A DNA stretch of 64,000 nt. Origin: DASTFY01 sp963829955 (GTDB taxonomy: Bacteria > Actinomycetota > Acidimicrobiia > Acidimicrobiales > Ilumatobacteraceae). Made by a program: the position numbers and the translations under genes. The notes beneath the pieces were generated by a model. It ran no database searches and was not told where the DNA came from. It was given only the letters and a program-made list of their open reading frames with translations. The stretch covers positions 124,001 through 188,000 of the forward strand of contig CAWHKS010000005.1 of assembly GCA_963829955.1 (NCBI GenBank), in the 5' to 3' direction. Below, one piece after another: positions 56,848 through 64,000 of this stretch; within the stretch, counting starts at the first letter, position 1, and the number at the start of each line of letters is the position of its first letter.

Positions 56848-57150
56848 GTGATCGACCTGACCCATGGAAGGGCACTCGTGCGCCTCACCGGGGATGATGC
56901 CGCGGCCGTGCTGTCCGCGGTGTGCGGCGTGGACCTGGCGGACGCCGTGACACCCAACCACTCTGCGTTCCGCTCGTGGGTGGCCAAGGTGGTCACCGAC
57001 GTCGTGCGGGACGACGTCGCCGCCACGCCGTCGTACCTGCTCCACTGCGAACGGTCGTCAGGGCAGTACCTGTTCGACGTGCTCGTCGACGCCGGTGCCG
57101 ATTACGGCCTCGACGTCACGGGCTTCGTCAGCGGACGGTCGAGGGAGTAG
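56848..57150 (+). CDS. SoxG-like (sarcosine oxidase gamma/YgfZ-like) short protein
   Basis: 100 residues, GTG start. The sequence ALVRLTGDDAAAVLSAVCGVDL, a DAVTPNHSAFRSWVAKV segment and SYLLHCERSSGQYLFDVLVDAGADYGL resemble the C-terminal part of the sarcosine oxidase gamma subunit or the GcvT/YgfZ folate-binding fold. No alpha, beta or delta subunit genes are near, so it is a lone, short member. The next SDR gene starts about 40 bases on. Function uncertain. Confidence 0.55.
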   Translation: MIDLTHGRALVRLTGDDAAAVLSAVCGVDLADAVTPNHSAFRSWVAKVVTDVVRDDVAATPSYLLHCERSSGQYLFDVLVDAGADYGLDVTGFVSGRSRE

Positions 57151-57192
57151 CGGTACGGTCCTGCGCGAGGTCCGTTCGAAGAGGTGGAGGCT

Positions 57193-58032
57193 GTGGCTGA
57201 GAAGAAGGTCTGGTTCATCACCGGCGCCGGGCGTGGGATGGGAGCGTCGTTCACCAAGGCGGCGCTGGGCGCTGGTCAGGCGGTGGTCGCGACCGGCCGT
57301 CACGCGGAGAGTGTCGCCGAGGCGATCGGAGACTCGGACGATCTGATGGCGGTCACCCTCGACGTCACGAGCACCGAGGATTCAGCGACGGCTGTGGAAG
57401 CAGCGATTGAACGGTTCGGGCGGATCGATGTGCTGGTCAACAACGCGGGGAGCTCGTTCAAGGGTTACTTCGAGGAGATGTCGCCTCGGCAGGTCGAGCA
57501 GCAGCTGGCGACGAACCTGCTCGGGCCCATGAACGTGACGAGGGCGGTTCTCCCCGTCATGCGGCAGCAGCGGTCGGGGCACGTGATCTCGATCTCGTCC
57601 GGTGCCGGTCTGATGGCGTTCGAGTACTCCTCGGTGTACGGAGCGTCGAAGTTCGGGTTGGAGGGATGGATGGGTGCTCTCGAACAGGAGATCTCGCCGT
57701 TCGGCATCCGGACCACGATCGTCAATCCGGGCTTCTTCCGCACCGGGCTGGCCAGTCCTGGTTCGCTGATCTGGCCGGAGTTCTCGGTCGCCGACTACGC
57801 CGAGCGCAGCGCGGCGCAGCGGGAGTGGTGGGAGGCTCAGGACGGTCAACAGCCGGGTGATCCGGACAAGCTCGCTCAGGCTGTGCTCGCCATCGTCGAT
57901 GAGGACCCGCCGCCGCGACGCTTCATCGCGGGCGCGGATGTGATCGCGTTGGCGGAGCGCAAGATCGGCGAACTTCAAGACCAGATCGCATCCCATCGGG
58001 AGCTGTCGACCTCATTGACCATCAGCGACTGA
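57193..58032 (+). CDS. Short-chain dehydrogenase/reductase (SDR)
   Basis: 279 residues from the GTG at 57193, preceded by GAGGTGGAGG (57181-57190); a GTG at 57184 is also in frame. Classical SDR motifs: the cofactor loop TGAGRGMGAS, the NNAG motif in VLVNNAGSSF, the catalytic Ser-Tyr-Lys set in SISSGAGL and YGASKFGLEG, and IVNPGFFRT. NADP(H) is likely, because of the Arg in ATGRHAES. Substrate unknown. Confidence 0.88.
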   Translation: MAEKKVWFITGAGRGMGASFTKAALGAGQAVVATGRHAESVAEAIGDSDDLMAVTLDVTSTEDSATAVEAAIERFGRIDVLVNNAGSSFKGYFEEMSPRQVEQQLATNLLGPMNVTRAVLPVMRQQRSGHVISISSGAGLMAFEYSSVYGASKFGLEGWMGALEQEISPFGIRTTIVNPGFFRTGLASPGSLIWPEFSVADYAERSAAQREWWEAQDGQQPGDPDKLAQAVLAIVDEDPPPRRFIAGADVIALAERKIGELQDQIASHRELSTSLTISD

Positions 58033-58065
58033 GCACCGCACAGCACTGACGGGCGTCTCGGACAC

Positions 58066-58401
58066 CTACGTGGAGACGACGATCAGAACGGACAGCACGA
58101 GCGATCCCACAAACGCGGTCACGGTGATCGCCAGCGGCCAGCGAGGCTTCGCGGCGTCCTGGCCCCGATCGAGGAGACGCCAGACGTGTGCATGTTGGAG
58201 ATAGCCGATCACGACGAGCGCCACACCACTCAAGACGATGAGGACTCCTACGGCGCTGTAGAGGTCCTTGTTGTCGAGAAGAGTCCTGTCGGCCTCGACG
58301 AACAGGGAGATCTTCGCGACAACGAACCCGAGGCCGAACACGGCGATCCCGGTCCGAAGCCACGCAAGAAACGTGCGGTCGTTCGCTAGTTCGCTATCCA
58401 T
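58066..58401 (-). CDS. DUF202 (YidH-like) membrane protein
   Basis: 111 residues. The N-terminal ANDRTFLAWLRTGIAVFGLGF is the DUF202 signature; three membrane helices follow (about 15-35, 47-67, 88-108). Short linkers. The family is widespread, and its function is unknown. The ATG at 58401 has no clear ribosome binding site; the intergenic region to the divergent sulfotransferase-like gene is only 87 bases. Confidence 0.85.
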   Translation of the reverse strand: MDSELANDRTFLAWLRTGIAVFGLGFVVAKISLFVEADRTLLDNKDLYSAVGVLIVLSGVALVVIGYLQHAHVWRLLDRGQDAAKPRWPLAITVTAFVGSLVLSVLIVVST

Positions 58402-58487
58402 TGGCGAAGTAGATCACGAACTCTGCGCCCACGAGATCGACAGGCGACTGTCCTTCGCTCGCCTCCAGGGCGGGATACGTTGCGTCG

Positions 58488-59225
58488 ATGGCGGTGTTCG
58501 CGTTGTGGAGCGCACCACGAGCGCGCTCGACGGCCTTCTTTCGCTCGATGCTCGCCCGCGGCGATCTGCTCGCTCTCCATGAACCGATCGAAGGCCTCAC
58601 CTACTTCGGGGACACAGAGGTTGAAGGACGCGCGTTCGAGACGCCCGCGTCACTCCTCGCATGGTTGCGGGATGAGACCCATGGCATCAGCGTGTTCCTG
58701 AAGGAGACGACCGACCATCAGGTCCATGAGGTCGTCCTGGCCGACCGGCGCTTCCTCGCCGAAGCCCGACATGCGTTCCTCATTCGCCGCCCCGACGAGA
58801 TCGCAGCATCCTTGTACACGCTGAGGTCCGACATGTGCGTCGAGGACATCGGGCTCGAGGCGCTGCACGAGCTGCACGCCGCGGTCCACGACGCCGGGGG
58901 TGCCCGCCCGGTGATCATCGACTCCGCCGACCTCGTGGCCCGACCCGAAGCGACGATGGCGGCCTACTGCGCAGCCGTCGAGCTGCCATTCCTCCCACAA
59001 GCGCTCGCCTGGGAGCCCGGCGACCGACCTGAGTGGCGCCGCAGCGCACGCTGGCACGTGGACGTCAGTGCAAGCGCTGGTTTCGAGCAACGCCACCGCC
59101 ACTACACGGTCACCGTTGAGAACTCCGACGAACTGGCGAGCTTTGCCGCTCACCATCTGCCGTTCTACGAGCAGCTTCACGCGCAGCGGCTCGACGTGGA
59201 CTGCGAGCCAACAACTGGCTCCTGA
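58488..59225 (+). CDS. Sulfotransferase-family protein
   Basis: 245 residues. The start AVFALWSAPRARSTAFFRSM contains the 5'-phosphosulfate-binding loop typical of sulfotransferase-like P-loop folds. The second half contains AFLIRRPDEIAASLY (3'-phosphate-binding Arg/Ser region) and HELHAAVHDAGGARPVIIDSADLVARPEATM. The family transfers sulfate from PAPS, or is of unknown activity in many actinobacterial members. ATG follows a short region with no clear Shine-Dalgarno sequence. Confidence 0.78.
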   Translation: MAVFALWSAPRARSTAFFRSMLARGDLLALHEPIEGLTYFGDTEVEGRAFETPASLLAWLRDETHGISVFLKETTDHQVHEVVLADRRFLAEARHAFLIRRPDEIAASLYTLRSDMCVEDIGLEALHELHAAVHDAGGARPVIIDSADLVARPEATMAAYCAAVELPFLPQALAWEPGDRPEWRRSARWHVDVSASAGFEQRHRHYTVTVENSDELASFAAHHLPFYEQLHAQRLDVDCEPTTGS

Positions 59226-59276
59226 CCGAGGAGTCCGCCGCCTCCGAGCGCGCGATCGGCTGACCAGAACGTGCGG

Positions 59277-59672
59277 TCAGTGCTCGACGTAGGCGATCGC
59301 TTCGATCTCGACCAGCATCTCGGGCTCGGCGAGCAGTGCCTGGACCGTCGTGCGCGCCGGCGGGTCCTCGGCGAAAACCTCGGCGAAAACCTCGTTCATG
59401 ACCTGGAAGTGGCGGATGTCAGCCAGGTAGACGTTGCACTTCAGGACGTCGGCCAGCGTTGCCCCGCCCTCGCGCAGGATCGACTCGACGTTGGCCAGCA
59501 CCTGGCGGGTCTGCACCCGCGGGTCGCCCATGCCGACGAGCTCGGCCCGCTCGTTCCAGGCGACCTGGCCCGCGGTGTAGATCAGCCGCCCACCCCGCGT
59601 GCCGGGCGAGTAGGGGTACTCGGGCCTCGGTTGGAAGCTGAGGTTCGCCGGACGAAGGACCTGCTTCGGCAT
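59277..59672 (-). CDS. RidA/YjgF-family protein
   Basis: 131 residues from the ATG at 59672, with a GAGGAGGATGAC site. Family blocks: YPYSPGTRGGRLIYTAGQVAWN, QTRQVLANVESILREGGATLADVLKCNVYLAD, and the C-terminal EPEMLVEIEAIAYVEH. RidA proteins hydrolyse reactive enamine/imine intermediates; the Arg that marks the RidA subclass, in PARTTV, is present. A 12-base tandem duplication (CCTCGGCGAAAA at 59366-59389) encodes FAEVFAED in the middle. Confidence 0.87.
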   Translation of the reverse strand: MPKQVLRPANLSFQPRPEYPYSPGTRGGRLIYTAGQVAWNERAELVGMGDPRVQTRQVLANVESILREGGATLADVLKCNVYLADIRHFQVMNEVFAEVFAEDPPARTTVQALLAEPEMLVEIEAIAYVEH

Positions 59673-59773
59673 GTCATCCTCCTCGAGGAGTTGGGCGCAC
59701 GAGCAAGGCACAGTCTCGACGAGACTGAGAGCATGCGCGACGGTGACCGCGGACGAGCGCGGGCGGCGCGCCG

Positions 59774-61042
59774 ATGACGTCGCCCGACGCCGAGCAGGTC
59801 CTGGAGCAAGTCGACCGGTTGTCGGTCGACCTCCTGGAAGAGGCAGCGGCGCTCGTGCGCATCCCGAGCGTCGGCGGGACGGCCGGCGAGCACGAAGCGC
59901 AGGCCGAGATGGCCCGACGCTTCGCGGCCGATGGCCTGGAGGTGGACCACTGGCCGATCGATCTGGCGGTGATCGTGGACCGGCCCGGCTTCCCGGGCAC
60001 GGAGGTGGAGCGCAGCGAGGCGTGGGGTCTGGTCGGAAGGCGGCCCGGGACGGGCGACGGTGCCTGCCTCATGCTCAACGGGCACGTCGACGTGGTGCCC
60101 ATCGGCGACCCCTCCGCATGGACCGTCGATCCGTTCGGGGGTGAGGTCCGCGGCCGGCGCCTGTACGGCCGGGGCTCGTGCGACATGAAAGCGGGAATCG
60201 TCGCCGCGCACGTCGCCGTCCGCGCCCTGCAGCTCGCCGGTGTCAGCCTGCGCGGCGACGTGATCCTTGCCTCGGTGGAGGGCGAGGAGGACGGAGGCCT
60301 CGGGACGTTCGCGTTGTTGGAGCGCGGCTGGACGGCGGACGCCTGTGTGATCGCTGAGCCGACCCAGCTCGACGCCATCCCCGCCAACGCCGGCGCGCTC
60401 ACGTTTCGCTTGCGCATCCGAGGCAGGGCCACACACGCCGCCCGCCGGACGGAGGGCGTGAGCGCCGTCGCCAAGCTCTGGCCCGTGTGGCGGGCGCTGG
60501 AGGCCCTCGAAGCCCGGCGCCACGAGTCCGTGGATCCGCTGGCCGTCCGGTGGGACCTTGCCCACCCCTTGTCCATCGGGATCGTCAGGTCCGGCGACTG
60601 GCCCTCCTCGGTGCCCGATCTCCTCGTGGCCGAGGGTCGGCTGGGCGTTGCCATCGGCGAGCCGGTCGAGGCGGCCCGAGCGCAGCTCGAGGAAGCCATG
60701 GCCGAGGCGTCGGACGCCGACCCATGGCTGCGTGACCATCCCGTCGAAGTCGAGTGGTGGGGAGGGCAGTTCGCTTCGGGCCGGCTGCCGCACGACAGCG
60801 ATCTGCTGGACCGGCTGCGCCGTGCCCACGAGGGCGCCGGCGGCGGCCGACCGCATGCCGTCTACGCCGCTCCGTACGGCAGCGACCTCCGGTTGCTCAC
60901 GGGGCTGGGCGGCATCCCCACTGTGCAGTACGGACCAGGCGACGCCGCGCTGGCCCACGGACCCGACGAGTCCGTGCCGATCGACGAGGTCCTCACGACG
61001 GCACGGACCCTCGCGCTACTGGCGCTCGACATCTGCTCCTGA
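59774..61042 (+). CDS. M20-family peptidase (ArgE/DapE/ACY1-like)
   Basis: 422 residues. Dinuclear zinc-site motifs: LNGHVDVVP (first His), GRGSCDMKAGIVAAH (Asp bridge and active-site residues), VEGEEDGGLG (catalytic Glu), and a C-terminal AHGPDESVP (last His). The middle domain includes the AGALTFRLRIRGRATHAARR dimerisation block. It hydrolyses an N-acyl amino acid, dipeptide or similar amide in the cytoplasm. Start at the ATG at 59774, overlapping no neighbour. It is just upstream of a convergent dehydrogenase. Confidence 0.9.
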   Translation: MTSPDAEQVLEQVDRLSVDLLEEAAALVRIPSVGGTAGEHEAQAEMARRFAADGLEVDHWPIDLAVIVDRPGFPGTEVERSEAWGLVGRRPGTGDGACLMLNGHVDVVPIGDPSAWTVDPFGGEVRGRRLYGRGSCDMKAGIVAAHVAVRALQLAGVSLRGDVILASVEGEEDGGLGTFALLERGWTADACVIAEPTQLDAIPANAGALTFRLRIRGRATHAARRTEGVSAVAKLWPVWRALEALEARRHESVDPLAVRWDLAHPLSIGIVRSGDWPSSVPDLLVAEGRLGVAIGEPVEAARAQLEEAMAEASDADPWLRDHPVEVEWWGGQFASGRLPHDSDLLDRLRRAHEGAGGGRPHAVYAAPYGSDLRLLTGLGGIPTVQYGPGDAALAHGPDESVPIDEVLTTARTLALLALDICS

Positions 61043-61055
61043 GCCACGGGCCTCG

Positions 61056-62096
61056 TCACCCTCCGGCCGCGGACGAGGTCCGGGGATCGACGTGGACCTT
61101 CGGCCCCGGTCCCCAATCGTCGCGGCGACCCCCGGCGAGCACGAACGGGACATCGTCGAGTCCGACGGTGGCGGCGAGGAGCGGACGGGGGTCGACAGCG
61201 CCCGAGGCGAAGAGCTCGATGACGGGCGCCAGCCCGGCCGACGCACCGAGCACGCCCACGACCGTGACGTCCTTCAGCGCGATGGTCCTGGTGTCGACAC
61301 GACTCGGCTGACCGGCGAGGCCGATGTAGACCACACGGCGGCCCACCTCCACCAGGTCGAGCGCCGTCGCCGGCATCGATGCGTCGTTGGTGGCGTCGAT
61401 CACGGCGTCCCATTGCAGCGTGGGCAGGGTGGCGGCAGTCCAGGTGTCCTCGAATCCGATCGACCGTGCGAACTCGACCGACGCGTCGGTCACCCCCAGG
61501 ACGTGAACCTCGACTCCCTTGGCCTTGGCGATGAGACCGGCCAGGAGCCCGATGGTGCCCGGCCCGAGAATCAGCAGCCGCTCGCCGGCGTCCACGTCTG
61601 CGCTGGCGACGGCCCGGTAGGCGTTGCCGCTGGGCTCGACGAACGCACCGACGGTGGGATCGAGCGGCTCCGGCACACGGTGCAGACCCTTGACCGGCAG
61701 CGACATCTGCTCGGCGAGCGCGCCCGGCCACCCATCACGGACCCCGATCTCGTGTCGCCGCGCGCAGACGTGGTGCCGGCCGCTCCGGCACCGCTCGCAC
61801 GCGCCGCAGCCGACCATGACATCGGCCATGACACGCTGGTCGAGCCAGGTGCGGTCGACCCCGTCGCCGACCTCGCTCACCACGCCGCAGAACTCGTGCC
61901 CGATGCGGACGGGGTACGTGGTCTCGCCGCTCTGGAGGTACACCATGTCGCCCGCGTAGATCTCGGCGTCGGTGCCACACACGCCCGCCCGCTCGACGTC
62001 GATGACGACCTGGTCCGGTCCTGGCGTGGGCACGGGCACATCGATGACATCGGTGCGCCGAGGCCCCGTGATCACGAAGGCACGCATCATCGCCAC
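61056..62096 (-). CDS. Zinc-dependent medium-chain dehydrogenase (sorbitol/threonine dehydrogenase-like)
   Basis: 346 residues; ATGs at 62096, 62090 and 62087 are all near the start and the last gives MRAFVITGPRRT. Catalytic zinc ligands: Cys in GVCGTDAEIYAG, His and Glu in IGHEFCG. The structural-zinc loop has four Cys (CGACERCRSGRHHVC). The cofactor motif is LGPGTIGLLAGL. It oxidises an alcohol or polyol with NAD(P). Convergent with the M20 gene. Confidence 0.9.
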   Translation of the reverse strand: MAMMRAFVITGPRRTDVIDVPVPTPGPDQVVIDVERAGVCGTDAEIYAGDMVYLQSGETTYPVRIGHEFCGVVSEVGDGVDRTWLDQRVMADVMVGCGACERCRSGRHHVCARRHEIGVRDGWPGALAEQMSLPVKGLHRVPEPLDPTVGAFVEPSGNAYRAVASADVDAGERLLILGPGTIGLLAGLIAKAKGVEVHVLGVTDASVEFARSIGFEDTWTAATLPTLQWDAVIDATNDASMPATALDLVEVGRRVVYIGLAGQPSRVDTRTIALKDVTVVGVLGASAGLAPVIELFASGAVDPRPLLAATVGLDDVPFVLAGGRRDDWGPGPKVHVDPRTSSAAGG

Positions 62097-62199
62097 TGGC
62101 TCATCTTGGCCCCGACCGCCGTCCCGCCGGAAACAGGACAGCAGGTGTCCGGAATGGCTTCGTATGGTGGCGTCATCGACCGTGCGAAGGAGTGACGAG

Positions 62200-63045
62200 A
62201 TGCGCGACGGCTACATCCCGGGTGTCCCCTGCTGGGTGGACACGAGCCAGCCCGATCCCGAGGCGGCCGCCCAGTTCTACGGCGGCCTGTTCGGCTGGGA
62301 GTTCGAGAACGCGCTGCCAGCCGGATCGGGCCCGAGCTACCTCATCGCCCGACTGGGCGGTGGCGACGTGGCCGCCATTGGTTCGGCACAGGACCAGGCA
62401 CCGCCGCAAGCAACGTGGAACACCTACATCTGGGTGACGAGCGCCGACAAGACCGCGTCGAAGGTCCGCGAAGCCGGGGGGAATGTCGTCACGGAGCCAT
62501 TCGACATCATGGACTTCGGTCGGAGGGCCGTCTTCACCGATCCTGATGGGGCAGCCTTCAGCGTCTGGCAAGCGAAGCAGCACAAGGGCGCGAACGTCGT
62601 CAACGAGCCCGGCTCGGTGAACTTCAATGACCTCTACACATCGGACCCGGAAGGAGCACGGTCGTTCTACGGCTCCGTGTTCGGATGGACGACGCTCACG
62701 CTGGGGCCCGGCATGGAGGCCTGGACGCTCCCCGGTTACGGCGACCACCTCGAGCTTGACGACCCCGACCTGCGCAAGCGGAACGCGGAGTTCGGGGCAC
62801 CTCAAGGCTTCGAGGACGTCGTCGCCACGCTCAACCCGATCACGGCCGACCGGCCGGACACGCCGCACTGGGGCGTGACGTTCGCGGTGGACGACGCCGA
62901 CGGCGTGGCCGCGAAGACCACAACACTCGGCGGCGAGGTCGTCATCCCCCCGTTCGACGCCCCGTGGGTCAGGATGACCGTGCTCCGGGACCCGAGCGGG
63001 GCCACGTTCGTGGCCAGCAAGTTCGTTCCGGAGAACGCCTCCTGA
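62200..63045 (+). CDS. Two-domain VOC-family protein
   Basis: 281 residues from the ATG at 62200, with AAGGAG 7 bases upstream; the frame is open above. Two similar VOC halves: GVPCWVDTSQPDPEAAAQFY with a DPDGAAFSVWQ end, and SVNFNDLYTSDPEGARSFYG with GVTFAVDDADG and DPSGATFVASKF. Such pairs are found in the CFP-30/lactoylglutathione-lyase-like class; metal residues are partly retained. Substrate unknown. It precedes the last SDR gene on the same strand. Confidence 0.85.
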   Translation: MRDGYIPGVPCWVDTSQPDPEAAAQFYGGLFGWEFENALPAGSGPSYLIARLGGGDVAAIGSAQDQAPPQATWNTYIWVTSADKTASKVREAGGNVVTEPFDIMDFGRRAVFTDPDGAAFSVWQAKQHKGANVVNEPGSVNFNDLYTSDPEGARSFYGSVFGWTTLTLGPGMEAWTLPGYGDHLELDDPDLRKRNAEFGAPQGFEDVVATLNPITADRPDTPHWGVTFAVDDADGVAAKTTTLGGEVVIPPFDAPWVRMTVLRDPSGATFVASKFVPENAS

Positions 63046-63078
63046 GGAACCGCCAGTGAGGAGGCAGACTGACCGACC

Positions 63079-63999
63079 ATGACCGCTCGGGACCAGCCGC
63101 TGAAGGACCGGGTCGCCTTGGTGGCCGGCGCGACGCGCGGCTCTGGGCGTGGCATCGCGATCGAGCTGGGCGCGGCCGGGGCGACGGTGTACTGCACTGG
63201 GCGGACGACCCGAGCTGAACGGTCGGAGATGGACCGGACGGAGACGATCGAGGAGACGGCCGACCTGGTCGACGCCGCCGGCGGCCGCGGGATCGCGGTG
63301 CAGGTCGACCACCTCGACCCTGACCAGGTGGCCGCGATGGTGGAGCGCATCCGGGCCGAGCAAGGTGCGCTGCACGTGCTCGTCAACGACATCTGGGGCG
63401 CGACGAAGATGGAGTGGAACGCCACCGTCTGGGAGTCGGATCTGGACTACGGGCTGCACCTGCTCCGCCTGGCCGTCGACACGCATGCGATCACGGCGCA
63501 CTTCGCCTTGCCACTCCTCATTCGCCAGCCCGGGGGTCTGGTGGTGGAGGTGACCGATGGGACGGTCGAGTACAACGCGGGGAACTACCGGGTGTCGTTC
63601 TTCTACGACATGGCCAAGGCCGCGAACCTCCGCATGGCGTTCGCCCTCGCCCACGAGCTGGAGCCGCACGGCGCCTGCGCGGTCGCACTGACGCCGGGGT
63701 GGCTGCGGTCCGAGGCGATGCTCGAGGTCTACGGGGTCACGGAGCCGAACTGGCGCGACGCGACACAGGTCCAGCCGCACTTCGCCATCTCCGAGAGCCC
63801 GGCGTTCGTCGGCCGTGCCGTCGCCGCCCTTGCCGCTGATCCCGACGTCTCCCGGTGGAACGGCCAGTCGCTCTCCAGCGGGCAGCTCGCCCGCGTCTAC
63901 GGGTTCACGGACCTGGACGGCAGCCAGCCCGACGCCTGGCGGTACCTGGTCGAGGTCCAGGACACCGGCCGGCCGGCTGACACCACCGGCTACCGCTGA
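63079..63999 (+). CDS. Short-chain dehydrogenase/reductase (SDR), DHRS1-like
   Basis: 306 residues, complete, with the stop codon at 63997-63999. Motifs: GATRGSGRGIAIELG (TGxxxGxG-like), an Arg-rich TVYCTGRTTRAERS, VLVNDIWG in place of NNAG, and a YxxxK active site in FFYDMAKAANLR. The Ser usually found 13 residues before the Tyr is less clear. CAGACT lies eight bases before the ATG, in the same GGCAGACTGACCG string as before the PPOX gene at 8718. Role unknown. Confidence 0.86.
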   Translation: MTARDQPLKDRVALVAGATRGSGRGIAIELGAAGATVYCTGRTTRAERSEMDRTETIEETADLVDAAGGRGIAVQVDHLDPDQVAAMVERIRAEQGALHVLVNDIWGATKMEWNATVWESDLDYGLHLLRLAVDTHAITAHFALPLLIRQPGGLVVEVTDGTVEYNAGNYRVSFFYDMAKAANLRMAFALAHELEPHGACAVALTPGWLRSEAMLEVYGVTEPNWRDATQVQPHFAISESPAFVGRAVAALAADPDVSRWNGQSLSSGQLARVYGFTDLDGSQPDAWRYLVEVQDTGRPADTTGYR

Positions 64000-64000
64000 C

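Noticed and set aside
58394..58600. Short minus-strand frame upstream of DUF202
   Set aside because: Overlaps the start of the sulfotransferase-like gene and shows no family or ribosome site; only 87 bases are non-coding there.

Overview
This is a gene-dense, high-GC stretch with short intergenic gaps and no stretch over about 180 bases without a gene call. It carries 64 protein-coding loci, three of them broken by an apparent frameshift and one cut by the left edge. I see no tRNA, rRNA or CRISPR array. Content points to an actinobacterium: F420-type enzymes (PPOX-class, LLM, FrhB-like), a mycothiol-enzyme-like DinB-fold protein, a DUF4395 protein, a 13E12-family HNH gene with an actinobacterial-type SOS box, CanA-like carbonic anhydrase and many GTG starts. 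Many genes have a TAnnnT hexamer ending 6-8 bases before the start codon, the arrangement expected for leaderless mRNAs. An Acidimicrobiia-like environmental lineage is my best guess, but this is inference only.

Layout. 1-4.6 kb: a ceramidase-like/flippase-like membrane pair, a PAP2 phosphatase, a Fur-family regulator, and a 1.4-kb 13E12-type HNH insertion flanked by a second copy of the fur 3' end. 4.6-11 kb: a membrane protein with a PI-PLC-like domain, a PrsW protease, an F420/FMN oxidoreductase, and an ECF sigma/membrane partner next to an Asp-rich secreted protein. 11-15 kb: acyl-CoA and P450/ferredoxin genes. 15-22.5 kb: zinc metallopeptidase, DedA, a divergent alanine-racemase-like protein, a Rieske oxygenase plus sarcosine-oxidase-like pair, and PadR. 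22.5-31.8 kb: a TIR-TM-WD40 protein, a potassium channel, an FrhB-like protein, carbonic anhydrase and a dimethylformamidase-like protein.

The most unusual region is 31.8-41.3 kb. It holds a BTAD-type regulator, two small uncharacterised proteins, a large caspase-like protein with a hydrophobic C-terminal region, a convergent 1017-residue CHAT protease, a VanY-like peptidoglycan peptidase (frameshifted) and a second, metacaspase-like protease. Three clan-CD cysteine proteases within 8 kb, with a perfect inverted repeat in the divergent promoter region, make this the best candidate for an undescribed system.

41-64 kb is mixed metabolism: an ArsR/MFS pair under a perfect palindromic operator; a probable hydroxyproline pathway (DapA-family, proline-racemase-family and FAD oxidoreductase genes); an ABC exporter with a frameshifted ATPase; a Fic protein preceded by direct and inverted repeats; a cupin-adenylate cyclase fusion; and several SDR, VOC, M20, RidA and alcohol dehydrogenase genes.
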